Below, piece after piece: positions 1-5,916 of a stretch of DNA of 15,123 bases. The stretch is taken from the NCBI GenBank assembly GCA_002508545.1, contig DAVH01000059.1:30352-45474 (forward strand). Direction: 5' to 3'. The position numbers and the translations under genes were made by a program. Numbering within the stretch: the stretch's first letter is position 1; the number at the start of each line of letters is the position of its first letter. Origin of the DNA: Methanomassiliicoccus sp. UBA6. Lineage in GTDB: Archaea; Thermoplasmatota; Thermoplasmata; Methanomassiliicoccales; Methanomassiliicoccaceae. Below the pieces are notes generated by a model. It made no database searches. It was not told the origin of the DNA and was given only the letters and a program-made list of their open reading frames with translations.

Positions 1-420
1 ACCGAGGTGCTGGGAAGGAAGGCCAGCGAGAAGCGTTCCCTGATGATCTCGAAGGGCACCGCCATCGGGGTCGGCCTGGTCGCCATCGTGCTCGGGATAC
101 TGTCCAAGGGGCAGAACGTGGCCTTCCTGGTCGGACTGGCGTTCGCCATCGCGGCCTCGGCGAACCTGCCGGCGCTGCTGTGCACGCTGTTCTGGAAGCG
201 GACCACCGAGAAGGGCATCGTCTACGGCATCATGGCCGGCCTGATATCAGCGATCCTGCTGATCGTCATCTCCCCGACCATGATGGGCCCCGACGCGCTG
301 TTCTCCCTGAACAACCCGGGCATCGTGTCCATACCCCTCGGGTTCGCCGTCACCATGGGCGTCTCCCTGCTCGAGTCGAGGGCCACCGCGAACTCCAAGG
401 CGGAGAAGTCGACCGGCTGA
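1..420 (+). CDS. Sodium:solute symporter, ActP-like, C-terminal part (5' end outside window)
   Basis: The reading frame is open from the first base, so this is the end of a longer gene; about 139 codons are visible. The stretch GQNVAFLVGLAFAIAAS followed by a Trp-containing helix end (TLFWKR) closely matches the C-terminal helices of ActP/YjcG-type cation:acetate symporters of the SSS family, remembered as NQN-AFMVGLAFAIAAS. Three hydrophobic helices are visible (roughly residues 20-37, 40-63 and 73-92 of the visible part), then a weaker one and a short charged tail. The family couples sodium or proton influx to uptake of acetate or other small solutes across the cytoplasmic membrane. Acetate uptake would suit a methanogen that needs acetate as a carbon source, but the substrate is inferred. 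The gene converges on the next one, with a T-rich stretch between them. Confidence 0.8.
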   Translation, partial: TEVLGRKASEKRSLMISKGTAIGVGLVAIVLGILSKGQNVAFLVGLAFAIAASANLPALLCTLFWKRTTEKGIVYGIMAGLISAILLIVISPTMMGPDALFSLNNPGIVSIPLGFAVTMGVSLLESRATANSKAEKSTG

Positions 421-440
421 GCCGCAAACCCCTTCCACCG

Positions 441-450
441 TTCTTTTTTC
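441..450 (+). terminator. T-rich transcription termination signal
   Basis: A pyrimidine run (TTCTTTTTTC) lies 21 bases after the symporter stop codon, in a 45-base gap between convergent genes. Archaeal RNA polymerase commonly terminates at such T-runs without a hairpin. No convincing stem precedes it. Confidence 0.55.
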
Positions 451-465
451 TGCCTTGAGCGCACC

Positions 466-765
466 TCACCGCACGTCGGTCTGCTCCCGGGCGTCCCGCT
501 TCTTCCTCTCAATTTCCTTCTTCACGTCCTCGATCGCCCTCTCGATCTCGATCTTCTCGTCCTCCAGGTCCTCCAGCCTCTCCTCGAGCCAGCTGATCTC
601 GTCCTCGAGACGCCGGGGCATCGCCGGCGTGAAGGGGTCCCAGGGATTGTACCCGGGGTAAAGGACGTCGGGAGGCGTGCCGAAGCGGGGATCGAACCAT
701 GGCGGCCACCAGGGTCCCAGCGGTCCGTACCTCCTGCGCCTCCTGCTGCTATGCGGTCCTTGCAT
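466..765 (-). CDS. Small Arg/Pro/Trp-rich protein with C-terminal coiled coil (DUF5320-like architecture)
   Basis: About 99 residues from the chosen start. The first half is basic and aromatic: a run of five arginines, then GPLGPWWPPWFDPRF and further Gly, Pro and Tyr residues. The second half is a charged heptad-like helix rich in E, K, L and I, giving a probable coiled coil of about 45 residues. This low-complexity head plus coiled-coil tail resembles the small archaeal/bacterial DUF5320 proteins, whose function I do not know; the assignment is by architecture only. The ATG at 765 is preferred because GAGGT lies 6 bases upstream and a TATA-like AAGTTTATGT at 801-810 would place transcription start near 780. 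In-frame ATGs at 771, 786, 804 and 813 are alternatives; those at 804 and 813 overlap the promoter element or lie upstream of it. Confidence 0.6.
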   Translation of the reverse strand: MQGPHSSRRRRRYGPLGPWWPPWFDPRFGTPPDVLYPGYNPWDPFTPAMPRRLEDEISWLEERLEDLEDEKIEIERAIEDVKKEIERKKRDAREQTDVR

Positions 766-800
766 TCTCATACCTCGGAATTGCATTGGGAGCGATGGCC

Positions 801-810
801 ACATAAACTT
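801..810 (-). promoter_or_regulatory. TATA-like element of the small coiled-coil gene
   Basis: On the minus strand AAGTTTATGT lies about 36-45 bases before the ATG at 765, the right distance for an archaeal TATA box with a leader of about 15 bases. Assigned by eye. Confidence 0.35.
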
Positions 811-894
811 CATGCTCGGCCGAGGGTGGCAGCAGGTGCCATGATCCTCTCGGCCGATGAGGAAGAAAGAGGGAAGTGGTTTGCTCGGGCCTGT

Positions 895-2043
895 TCACCG
901 GTACGCCGGGTGGACCATCTCGTCCCGCCCGTGGTGCAGAGCCGAGGTCATCTTCTCCTCTTCCTCCGGCGCCCGGGTGGGGTTCGGCCCCAGCTCCCTG
1001 ATCTTGGCCACGAACTCCTCGATGGTGGAGCGGAAGCGGTACGGCTCGTCCGAGTTCACCCACTCCAGGCGGAAGCGCTCCGGGTCGAAGCCCAGCTGCT
1101 CGATGACCTTCATCAGGAGGGTCATGCGGTTCCTCGTCTTCACGTTCCCGCCCTGGTAGTGGCACGCTCCCTCCTTGCCGCCGAGGACCATCACCCCGTC
1201 GACACCGCGGGACAGGGCGCGCATCACCCACTCGGGGTCGACCCGCGCCGAGCACGGCGTCCGTATCATCCGGAAGCCGGGGTCCATCTGCAGGCGCTTG
1301 AGGCCGGCGAGGTCCGCGGCAGGGTAGGAGCACCAGTGGCAGGCGAACACCAGGATCGCGGGGTGAGGCTCCTTCGAATCCAGCATCCCCTCGGTGAACG
1401 CGTCGATCTCGGCGACTATCTCCTCGTTGGAGAACCCCTCGAGGTTCAGCGCGCCGGACGGGCAGGCGGCGACGCAGGCCCCACATGCCTTGCACTCCCC
1501 CCGGTCGACCAGGGCCACGCGGTGACCCTCGCCGATGTCCTTGAACGTGATCGCCCCGGCCCGGCAGGTCGTGGCGCAGACCCCGCAGCCGGAGCACTGG
1601 TCCTCGGCCACCACCGCGGTGGGGCCGAACTCGGAGGGCCTCATCTTGCGGGACCGCTCGATGGACATGGTCAGCTGGTCCATGGCCTTCTTGGTCGCCT
1701 CCTCAGCGTCGAGGGAGTGTATCCACGCCACCTGCTCCCTGAGGTTCGCCTGCTCGACCATGTAGGGATTTATTCCCCCGCGCCGGGCGGCCCCCCGGAA
1801 CTCGTCGAGGTACACCCGGGGAGAGCAGGCGGCCACGACGATGCGGTCCAGCTTGTGCTCCTTGATCTCGTCGGATATGCGCTTGAGCGATTTTGGGGAA
1901 CATAGCAGCAGATGCTTGTCGACGTGCTCTACCCCGTCCTGCGACCGGGCGAACTCCATGAGCTTTTCGTAGTGGATCAGGTCCTTGATGGTCTCGCCGC
2001 AGGCGCAGAAGTAAACTCCTATACGTGGGGCCTTGATGTCCAT
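895..2043 (-). CDS. HdrA N-terminal domain / 2x[4Fe-4S] ferredoxin / MvhD-like fusion without FAD domain
   Basis: 382 residues. Residues 5-130 match the N-terminal iron-sulfur domain of heterodisulfide reductase subunit HdrA (CACG with C13 and C15, then C48 and C73 in AACSPR). Residues 147-197 hold two ferredoxin motifs: C150, C153, C156, C160 and C184, C187, C190, C194. Residues 228-353 are MvhD/FrhD-like (FACHWCSY, CSARVDP, GACHY, ending RFRLEWVNSDEPYRF). The thioredoxin-reductase-like FAD domain that fills the middle of HdrA and carries the bifurcating flavin is absent. In the MvhD part the expected LGC reads LGG (G289), leaving C235, C238, C264 and C294. Likely a cytosolic electron-transfer adaptor between a hydrogenase, formate dehydrogenase or ferredoxin and an Hdr-like partner; the partner is unknown. 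ATG at 2043 is chosen because GGAG lies 9 bases upstream; a TTG at 2058 is in frame but lacks a ribosome site. Confidence 0.85.
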   Translation of the reverse strand: MDIKAPRIGVYFCACGETIKDLIHYEKLMEFARSQDGVEHVDKHLLLCSPKSLKRISDEIKEHKLDRIVVAACSPRVYLDEFRGAARRGGINPYMVEQANLREQVAWIHSLDAEEATKKAMDQLTMSIERSRKMRPSEFGPTAVVAEDQCSGCGVCATTCRAGAITFKDIGEGHRVALVDRGECKACGACVAACPSGALNLEGFSNEEIVAEIDAFTEGMLDSKEPHPAILVFACHWCSYPAADLAGLKRLQMDPGFRMIRTPCSARVDPEWVMRALSRGVDGVMVLGGKEGACHYQGGNVKTRNRMTLLMKVIEQLGFDPERFRLEWVNSDEPYRFRSTIEEFVAKIRELGPNPTRAPEEEEKMTSALHHGRDEMVHPAYR

Positions 2044-2084
2044 GAGCACTATCTCCAAAATCTGCTTAGTTTGGATGGAGGCAC

Positions 2085-2120
2085 TGATTAAAAAGCATGG
2101 TCCCTCATTTTAACAGGGAC
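2085..2120 (-). promoter_or_regulatory. Promoter of the HdrA-MvhD fusion with upstream inverted repeat
   Basis: On the minus strand CTTTTTAATC (2088-2097) fits a TATA box, predicting transcription start near 2065 and a leader of about 20 bases. Immediately upstream lies a perfect 6-base inverted repeat, GTCCCT at 2100-2105 and AGGGAC at 2115-2120, with a 9-base spacer. Its place beside the TATA/BRE makes an operator plausible. Seen in sequence; function inferred. Confidence 0.35.
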
Positions 2121-2192
2121 GGCGAAGGTTCTCGCGCTAGATCTCGTGGTCCTGTGCTCCAGGTGCTCGGCGGGCTAGAGCTCGGATCAAGA

Positions 2193-2207
2193 CCTATCAC
2201 TGATAGG
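2193..2207. repeat. 15-bp palindrome resembling a TetR-family operator
   Basis: CCTATCA-C-TGATAGG has perfect 7-base arms around one central base. The core CTATCAGTGATAG, read on the minus strand, matches the core of the bacterial tetO2 operator as I remember it. It lies between the superoxide reductase stop and the promoter of the HdrA-MvhD gene. It could be an operator, a terminator stem or chance; no TetR gene is visible in the window. Confidence 0.35.
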
Positions 2208-2216
2208 CCAGAATAG

Positions 2217-2222
2217 AAAAAA
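2217..2222 (-). terminator. T-run after the superoxide reductase gene
   Basis: Six T residues on the minus strand begin about 18 bases after the stop codon at 2241, followed by the palindrome at 2193-2207. This is a plausible archaeal terminator for the rubrerythrin-superoxide reductase operon. Confidence 0.45.
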
Positions 2223-2240
2223 GGTGGGACGGGGCCCAGT

Positions 2241-2633
2241 TCACCCTTGCTTGGGGGAGTCGAACCGCCACAGGCCATGGATGTTGCACAGCTCGCGGAC
2301 GCAGCACACCGTGGGCGTGCAGTGGAACACCGCCTCCGGGGCCATCCCCGGCTGGAGGTGCTTGCGGAGCACGCGCCCGTCGGCGATGACCTCGATGAAC
2401 TCGATGTAGTGCTTCTCCTCCATGGGGTGGGGCACGCTGCCGACCTTGACCTTGATGCCGCCGGGGACCTTCTCGACCACCGGGACGTGCTTCTCCTTGG
2501 ACGCGTCCACGGTGTTGGCGACCATCTTCACCATGGGCTTTCCGCAGCATACCAGCTCGCCCACGCCGCCGTGGACGAGCTCGACGATGTTACCGCAGAC
2601 CGGGCACTTGTAGATCTCGTTGAGCTTTGTCAT
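2241..2633 (-). CDS. dfx: Desulfoferrodoxin-type (2Fe) superoxide reductase
   Basis: 130 residues, the usual length. The N-terminal desulforedoxin-like domain has the Fe(Cys)4 centre I ligands C10, C13, C29 and C30. The catalytic domain has the Fe(His)4Cys centre II ligands H49, H69, H75, C116 and H119, in the signatures EKHVPV, PHPMEEKHY and CNIHGLW. The active-site Glu-Lys pair (E47, K48) is present. The enzyme reduces superoxide to hydrogen peroxide in the cytoplasm without releasing oxygen, using electrons usually delivered by rubredoxin. Three further cysteines (C105, C110, C111) just before centre II are not ligands in the canonical fold. ATG at 2633 is supported by AGGAGG 7 bases upstream. 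The gene sits 11 bases after the rubrerythrin stop, so both are almost certainly one transcript: superoxide is converted to peroxide here and peroxide is removed by rubrerythrin. Confidence 0.95.
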   Translation of the reverse strand: MTKLNEIYKCPVCGNIVELVHGGVGELVCCGKPMVKMVANTVDASKEKHVPVVEKVPGGIKVKVGSVPHPMEEKHYIEFIEVIADGRVLRKHLQPGMAPEAVFHCTPTVCCVRELCNIHGLWRFDSPKQG

Positions 2634-2644
2634 CTCCTCGCCTC

Positions 2645-3223
2645 CTAGTACTCCTCGCACTTCCTCTGGTAGAACGAGCGGGGGTGGTCGCAGGACGGGC
2701 ACTTGGCCGGAGCCTCGATGCCGTAGTGCATGTAGCCGCACTCCCGGCACACCCACCAGATCGGCTCTCCCTTCTTGAACACGGAGCCGGACTCGACCGC
2801 CTTGAGGAGCTTCATGTACCGCTCCTCGTGATGCTCCTCGGCCTTGCTGATGGCGCGCATCCTGGCGGCGATGTCCTTGAAGCCCTCCCCTTCAGCAACA
2901 GCGGCGAACTCGGGATACATGGAGGTGTGCTCGTAGTTCTCCCCGGCGATGGCCGCTCGGAGGTTCTCCGCCGTGGTCGCGTACACCACCGGCACCTCGG
3001 CCTCGACCTTGAGTTCGACGAAGTCGCCCTTGGCCCTCAGGCCGCTCAGGTACACGTACAGCTGCTTGGCGTGCTCCTTCTCCTGGTCGGCGGTGAGCTG
3101 GAACACCTCGGCGATCTGCTCGTAGCCCTCCTTCCTCGCCACCGAGGCGAACATGGAGTATCGGTTCCTGGCCTGGCTCTCGCCGATGAATGCCTTGGCT
3201 AGGTTCTCTGCGGTCTTGCTCAT
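2645..3223 (-). CDS. rbr: Rubrerythrin
   Basis: 192 residues, typical for classical rubrerythrin. Residues 1-145 form the ferritin-like four-helix bundle with the duplicated diiron signatures: GES (E15) with EKEH (E50, H51), then GENYEH (E95, E98) with AEEHHEERY (E129, E130, H131). Residues 155-187 are the C-terminal rubredoxin-like Fe(Cys)4 domain, with C159, C162, C175 and C178. The protein is a cytoplasmic NADH- or rubredoxin-dependent peroxidase reducing hydrogen peroxide to water in anaerobes. The ATG at 3223 has GAGGAA five bases upstream and a TATA box about 30 bases upstream. It is the first gene of a two-gene operon with the superoxide reductase. Confidence 0.95.
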   Translation of the reverse strand: MSKTAENLAKAFIGESQARNRYSMFASVARKEGYEQIAEVFQLTADQEKEHAKQLYVYLSGLRAKGDFVELKVEAEVPVVYATTAENLRAAIAGENYEHTSMYPEFAAVAEGEGFKDIAARMRAISKAEEHHEERYMKLLKAVESGSVFKKGEPIWWVCRECGYMHYGIEAPAKCPSCDHPRSFYQRKCEEY

Positions 3224-3252
3224 AAAAATTCCTCGACCTTTATGAGCGGAGA

Positions 3253-3260
3253 TTTAATAT
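3253..3260 (-). promoter_or_regulatory. TATA box of the rbr-dfx operon
   Basis: On the minus strand ATATTAAA lies 30-37 bases upstream of the rubrerythrin ATG, predicting a transcript start near 3231 and a leader just long enough for the ribosome site. It stands out in the otherwise GC-rich flank. Confidence 0.6.
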
Positions 3261-3288
3261 TTCATGATTTTGCCTGAACCCCAGGGCC

Positions 3289-4203
3289 TCAGAAGTCAGG
3301 GTCCGGCTCGTGGCCAGGCTCGGTGGAGCGCATCGCCTTCAGGCCGTCGCGGAAGTGCATCATGCGCAGGTCGAACTCCGCCTCGGCCTTCTGCGAGGAG
3401 AGGCATAGGTTCCTGCCCCTTTTCGCCGGGTGGCCGGCGCTCTGCACGCTGCCGTGCTTGCACAGCCCGCACTTGAGCCCGAACACGTCGGCGATGGCCA
3501 TCCCCATCTCGTAGCGGTCCATGCAGTCCGCTCCCGCCACGTGGTAGATGCCCCGGCTCTCGCCCTTGATCATCTTCAGCAGTACCTGAGCGCAGTGCGG
3601 GGCGTAGGTCGGCGTCGTCCGGCGGTCGGTGAACAGCTCTACCTGCCGGCCGGCCCGCATCTCCTCCAGCAGCCAGGTGACGAAGTTTCGCTTCTCCGAC
3701 AGGCGGTTCCATCCGTACATCAGGGAGATGCGGGCCACGGTGTTCCGGTGATCGGCATCGAGGGTCAGGCGCTCCGCCTCCAGCTTGGTCTGCGCGTAGA
3801 TGCTCAGCGGGTCCGGGGTGTCGAACTCGTAGTACCGCTCTTCCTTCTGGCCGTTGAACACCGCGTCGGTCGAGACGTAAAGAACGGGCACGCCGGCGGT
3901 CTTGCACGCCGATACTACGTTATAGGTGCCTTCGGCATTGACCTCCCAGGCCATCTGAGGATTGTTCTCGCAGCGGTCGATGTCGGTGATCCCGGCGGTG
4001 TGGATGACCACGTCCGGCTGGGCGGTGCGGATCACCTCCTTGACCTCGGCCTCGTCCCGGACGTCCATGTGCACCAGCGTTCTGGTCCCCAGCTTGGCAT
4101 CGTTGTCGTGGTAGGTCGCGGTGACCTCCCATCCGGGCTGGGAGGCCTCCAGCACCAGGTACTGGCCGAGAAGGCCGGTCCCGCCGATGATCAGCAGCTT
4201 CAT
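3289..4203 (-). CDS. RmlD-like NAD(P)-dependent sugar reductase (extended SDR family)
   Basis: 304 residues. The N-terminal Rossmann motif GGTGLLG (7-13) binds the dinucleotide. VSTDAVF (110-116) and the catalytic YxxxK (Y136, K140) follow, as in dTDP-4-dehydrorhamnose reductases and the related MAT2B-like proteins. The segment VVIHTAGITDIDRCENNP is also typical of RmlD. The classical member reduces dTDP-4-keto-rhamnose to dTDP-rhamnose for surface polysaccharide. No rmlA, rmlB or rmlC gene is nearby, so the substrate is uncertain. The C-terminal third has an unusual CGLCKH segment and another Cys in NLCLSS. The ATG at 4203 has no ribosome site, but a TATA-like GTTATAAT (4228-4235) lies about 25-32 bases upstream, so the message is probably leaderless or nearly so. 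It is divergent from the MFS exporter. Confidence 0.85.
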   Translation of the reverse strand: MKLLIIGGTGLLGQYLVLEASQPGWEVTATYHDNDAKLGTRTLVHMDVRDEAEVKEVIRTAQPDVVIHTAGITDIDRCENNPQMAWEVNAEGTYNVVSACKTAGVPVLYVSTDAVFNGQKEERYYEFDTPDPLSIYAQTKLEAERLTLDADHRNTVARISLMYGWNRLSEKRNFVTWLLEEMRAGRQVELFTDRRTTPTYAPHCAQVLLKMIKGESRGIYHVAGADCMDRYEMGMAIADVFGLKCGLCKHGSVQSAGHPAKRGRNLCLSSQKAEAEFDLRMMHFRDGLKAMRSTEPGHEPDPDF

Positions 4204-4227
4204 CGGTGCACGATTGTCGCCCGGACG

Positions 4228-4243
4228 ATTATAACATTGTTAT
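4228..4243 (-). promoter_or_regulatory. rmlD-like promoter overlapping a 13-bp palindrome
   Basis: The minus-strand TATA element GTTATAAT (4228-4235) overlaps a perfect palindrome ATAACA-T-TGTTAT (4231-4243). GC-rich arms GCCCGG (4219-4224) and CCGGGC (4245-4250) flank it. A repressor bound here would block TATA access. Function is inferred. Confidence 0.4.
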
Positions 4244-4330
4244 GCCGGGCCTGCCGGATGGCGGCCGTGCTCGGGAGGCGAAAACGTCTGGTCGCCATCG
4301 ACTTAATAACGAACGAGCGCCATCGGATAA

Positions 4331-4347
4331 AGGATAAATCGTTTATA
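4331..4347 (+). promoter_or_regulatory. TATA element(s) of the MFS exporter gene
   Basis: AGGATAAATCGTTTATA holds two overlapping TATA-like cores, GATAAATC and GTTTATAG. They predict starts at about 4360 or 4370, giving leaderless or near-leaderless messages from the ATGs at 4363 or 4375. Confidence 0.45.
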
Positions 4348-4362
4348 GGGGCTTTTGTATCG

Positions 4363-5868
4363 ATGACCGATATAATGGAGAGCACATCCGAGGTCAAGAA
4401 GAGCGCCAATACAGCGATCTTACTAGTGCTAGCCAGCATGGCAATGATTGTCATGTTCACTGAGATTTTCCTGGTCCCCGCGCTGCCGACCATCGCTCAG
4501 GACTTCCCGACGCAGACCGAGTGGCTGGCCTGGGTGCTCTCCATCTACCTGCTGGTGGGCGCGGTCGCGACCCCCCTGGTCGGAAAGCTCGGTGACATCT
4601 ACGGCAAGAAGAAGATGCTCACCGTCGTGATGTCCATCTACCTCGTCGCTCTGCTGGGGAGCGGGTTCTCCATCGACATCTCCAACGCGCTGTTCGGCGA
4701 GGCGAACATCTTCGTTCTCCTGTTCTTCCGCGGGATGCAGGGGATCGGGATGGGCATGTTCACCCTGGCGTTCGGCATCGTCCGCGACACCTTCCCGAGG
4801 GAAAAGATCCCGGTGGCTATCGGCATGATCTCGGCCATGTTCTCGGTCGGGGTGGCCATCGGCCTCGTGGTCGGAGGATACATCACTTCCGTCGCGCGGT
4901 GGACGGACGCGTTCCACGTCGTCCTGCCGTTCTTCTTCGTCCTCACCGTCGCCGCCGTGTACCTGGTGCCCGACACCCGCATCGTCCACGGCGGGAAACT
5001 GGACATCCCAGGGGCGCTCACCCTGGGGGTCGGCATCATGGCCCTGCTGCTCGCCCTGACCCAGGGCGAGGAGTGGGGCTGGGGAGACGCGGCGACGCTC
5101 GCGCTGTTCGCCACCTTCGCCCTCGCCATCGTCATCTTCGTCGTCATCGAGCTCCGGACCCGCGACCCCATCATCCGGCCGTCGCTGCTCGCCAACCGCG
5201 GCGTGCTCGGCGGCAATGTGGTCGCGCTGTTCGTTGGCCTGTGCATGTTCATGGTCTACCAGACCCTGCCGTTCTTCCTCCGGACCCCGGTGGCCGCGGG
5301 CGGATATTTCGGCCTTACGGACACGTTCATCATCGGCCTGTACATGCTGCCCAGCGCCATCATCCAGCTGTTCTTCGGCCCATTGGGGGGCTCGATGTCC
5401 AAGAAGTACAGTCCCTCCACGGTCCTCGCGCTCGGCATGGCCATCGTGACCGCCGGGTTCGTGTCCCTGGTGTTCCTGAACTCCGACTTCTGGCAGCTGA
5501 CCGTCTCCCTGCTGATCTTCGGCGCCGGCACCTCGCTGTGCATGGTCTCGATGATCAACGTGGTGGTCGAATCGTGCCCGCAGAGCGAGTTCGGCGTGGC
5601 GTCGGGCATGAACACCCTGTTCCGCATCGTGGGCGGCTCCATCGGACCGGTGCTGGCGGCCGTCATCCTGGCGTCCAGCGCGGTCAGCTTCCCGGTCGCC
5701 CCGGGCGTGGTCATCGACCTGTACGCCGTCGAGGGGTACATCAACGCCTGGTGGGTCGGGTTCGCCTTCGCCGTGATCGGTCTGGTGGCCGCGGTGGCCC
5801 TCCGCCCCCGCCCGCAGGACCGCTGCGAGCTGCGGGAGGAGGATCTGCCCCCGGCGGACGCGGAATGA
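4363..5868 (+). CDS. MFS drug/solute exporter, DHA2-like (about 14 membrane helices)
   Basis: 501 residues from ATG 4363. The frame is open far upstream, but that part is antisense to the RmlD-like gene and precedes the promoter; ATG 4375 is the alternative start. After a short charged N-terminus come regularly spaced hydrophobic helices along the whole length. The loop GKLGDIYGKKKML matches MFS motif A, and GVAIGLVVGGYI matches the antiporter motif C. Length and the extra central helices fit the 14-helix DHA2 family, which exports drugs or metabolites against a proton gradient. The N-terminal helix end (FTEIFLVPALPTIAQDF) and the second-half signature GMNTLFRIVGGSIGPVLAAVI are also typical. 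The C-terminal tail is acidic. No regulator lies next to it and the substrate is unknown. Confidence 0.9.
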   Translation: MTDIMESTSEVKKSANTAILLVLASMAMIVMFTEIFLVPALPTIAQDFPTQTEWLAWVLSIYLLVGAVATPLVGKLGDIYGKKKMLTVVMSIYLVALLGSGFSIDISNALFGEANIFVLLFFRGMQGIGMGMFTLAFGIVRDTFPREKIPVAIGMISAMFSVGVAIGLVVGGYITSVARWTDAFHVVLPFFFVLTVAAVYLVPDTRIVHGGKLDIPGALTLGVGIMALLLALTQGEEWGWGDAATLALFATFALAIVIFVVIELRTRDPIIRPSLLANRGVLGGNVVALFVGLCMFMVYQTLPFFLRTPVAAGGYFGLTDTFIIGLYMLPSAIIQLFFGPLGGSMSKKYSPSTVLALGMAIVTAGFVSLVFLNSDFWQLTVSLLIFGAGTSLCMVSMINVVVESCPQSEFGVASGMNTLFRIVGGSIGPVLAAVILASSAVSFPVAPGVVIDLYAVEGYINAWWVGFAFAVIGLVAAVALRPRPQDRCELREEDLPPADAE

Positions 5869-5916
5869 ACGAAGCGTCCGCAATGCTCTTATCGTGGAGC
5901 GGCCCTGGACCGAACG

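Noticed and set aside
751..1905. Long plus-strand frame across the HdrA-MvhD gene
   Set aside because: The opposite strand encodes clear ferredoxin and MvhD motifs; this frame is only their antisense shadow.
3430..4362. N-terminal extension of the MFS frame (open from 3430)
   Set aside because: It is antisense to the RmlD-like gene, has no homology-like features and lies upstream of the MFS promoter; high GC keeps antisense frames open.
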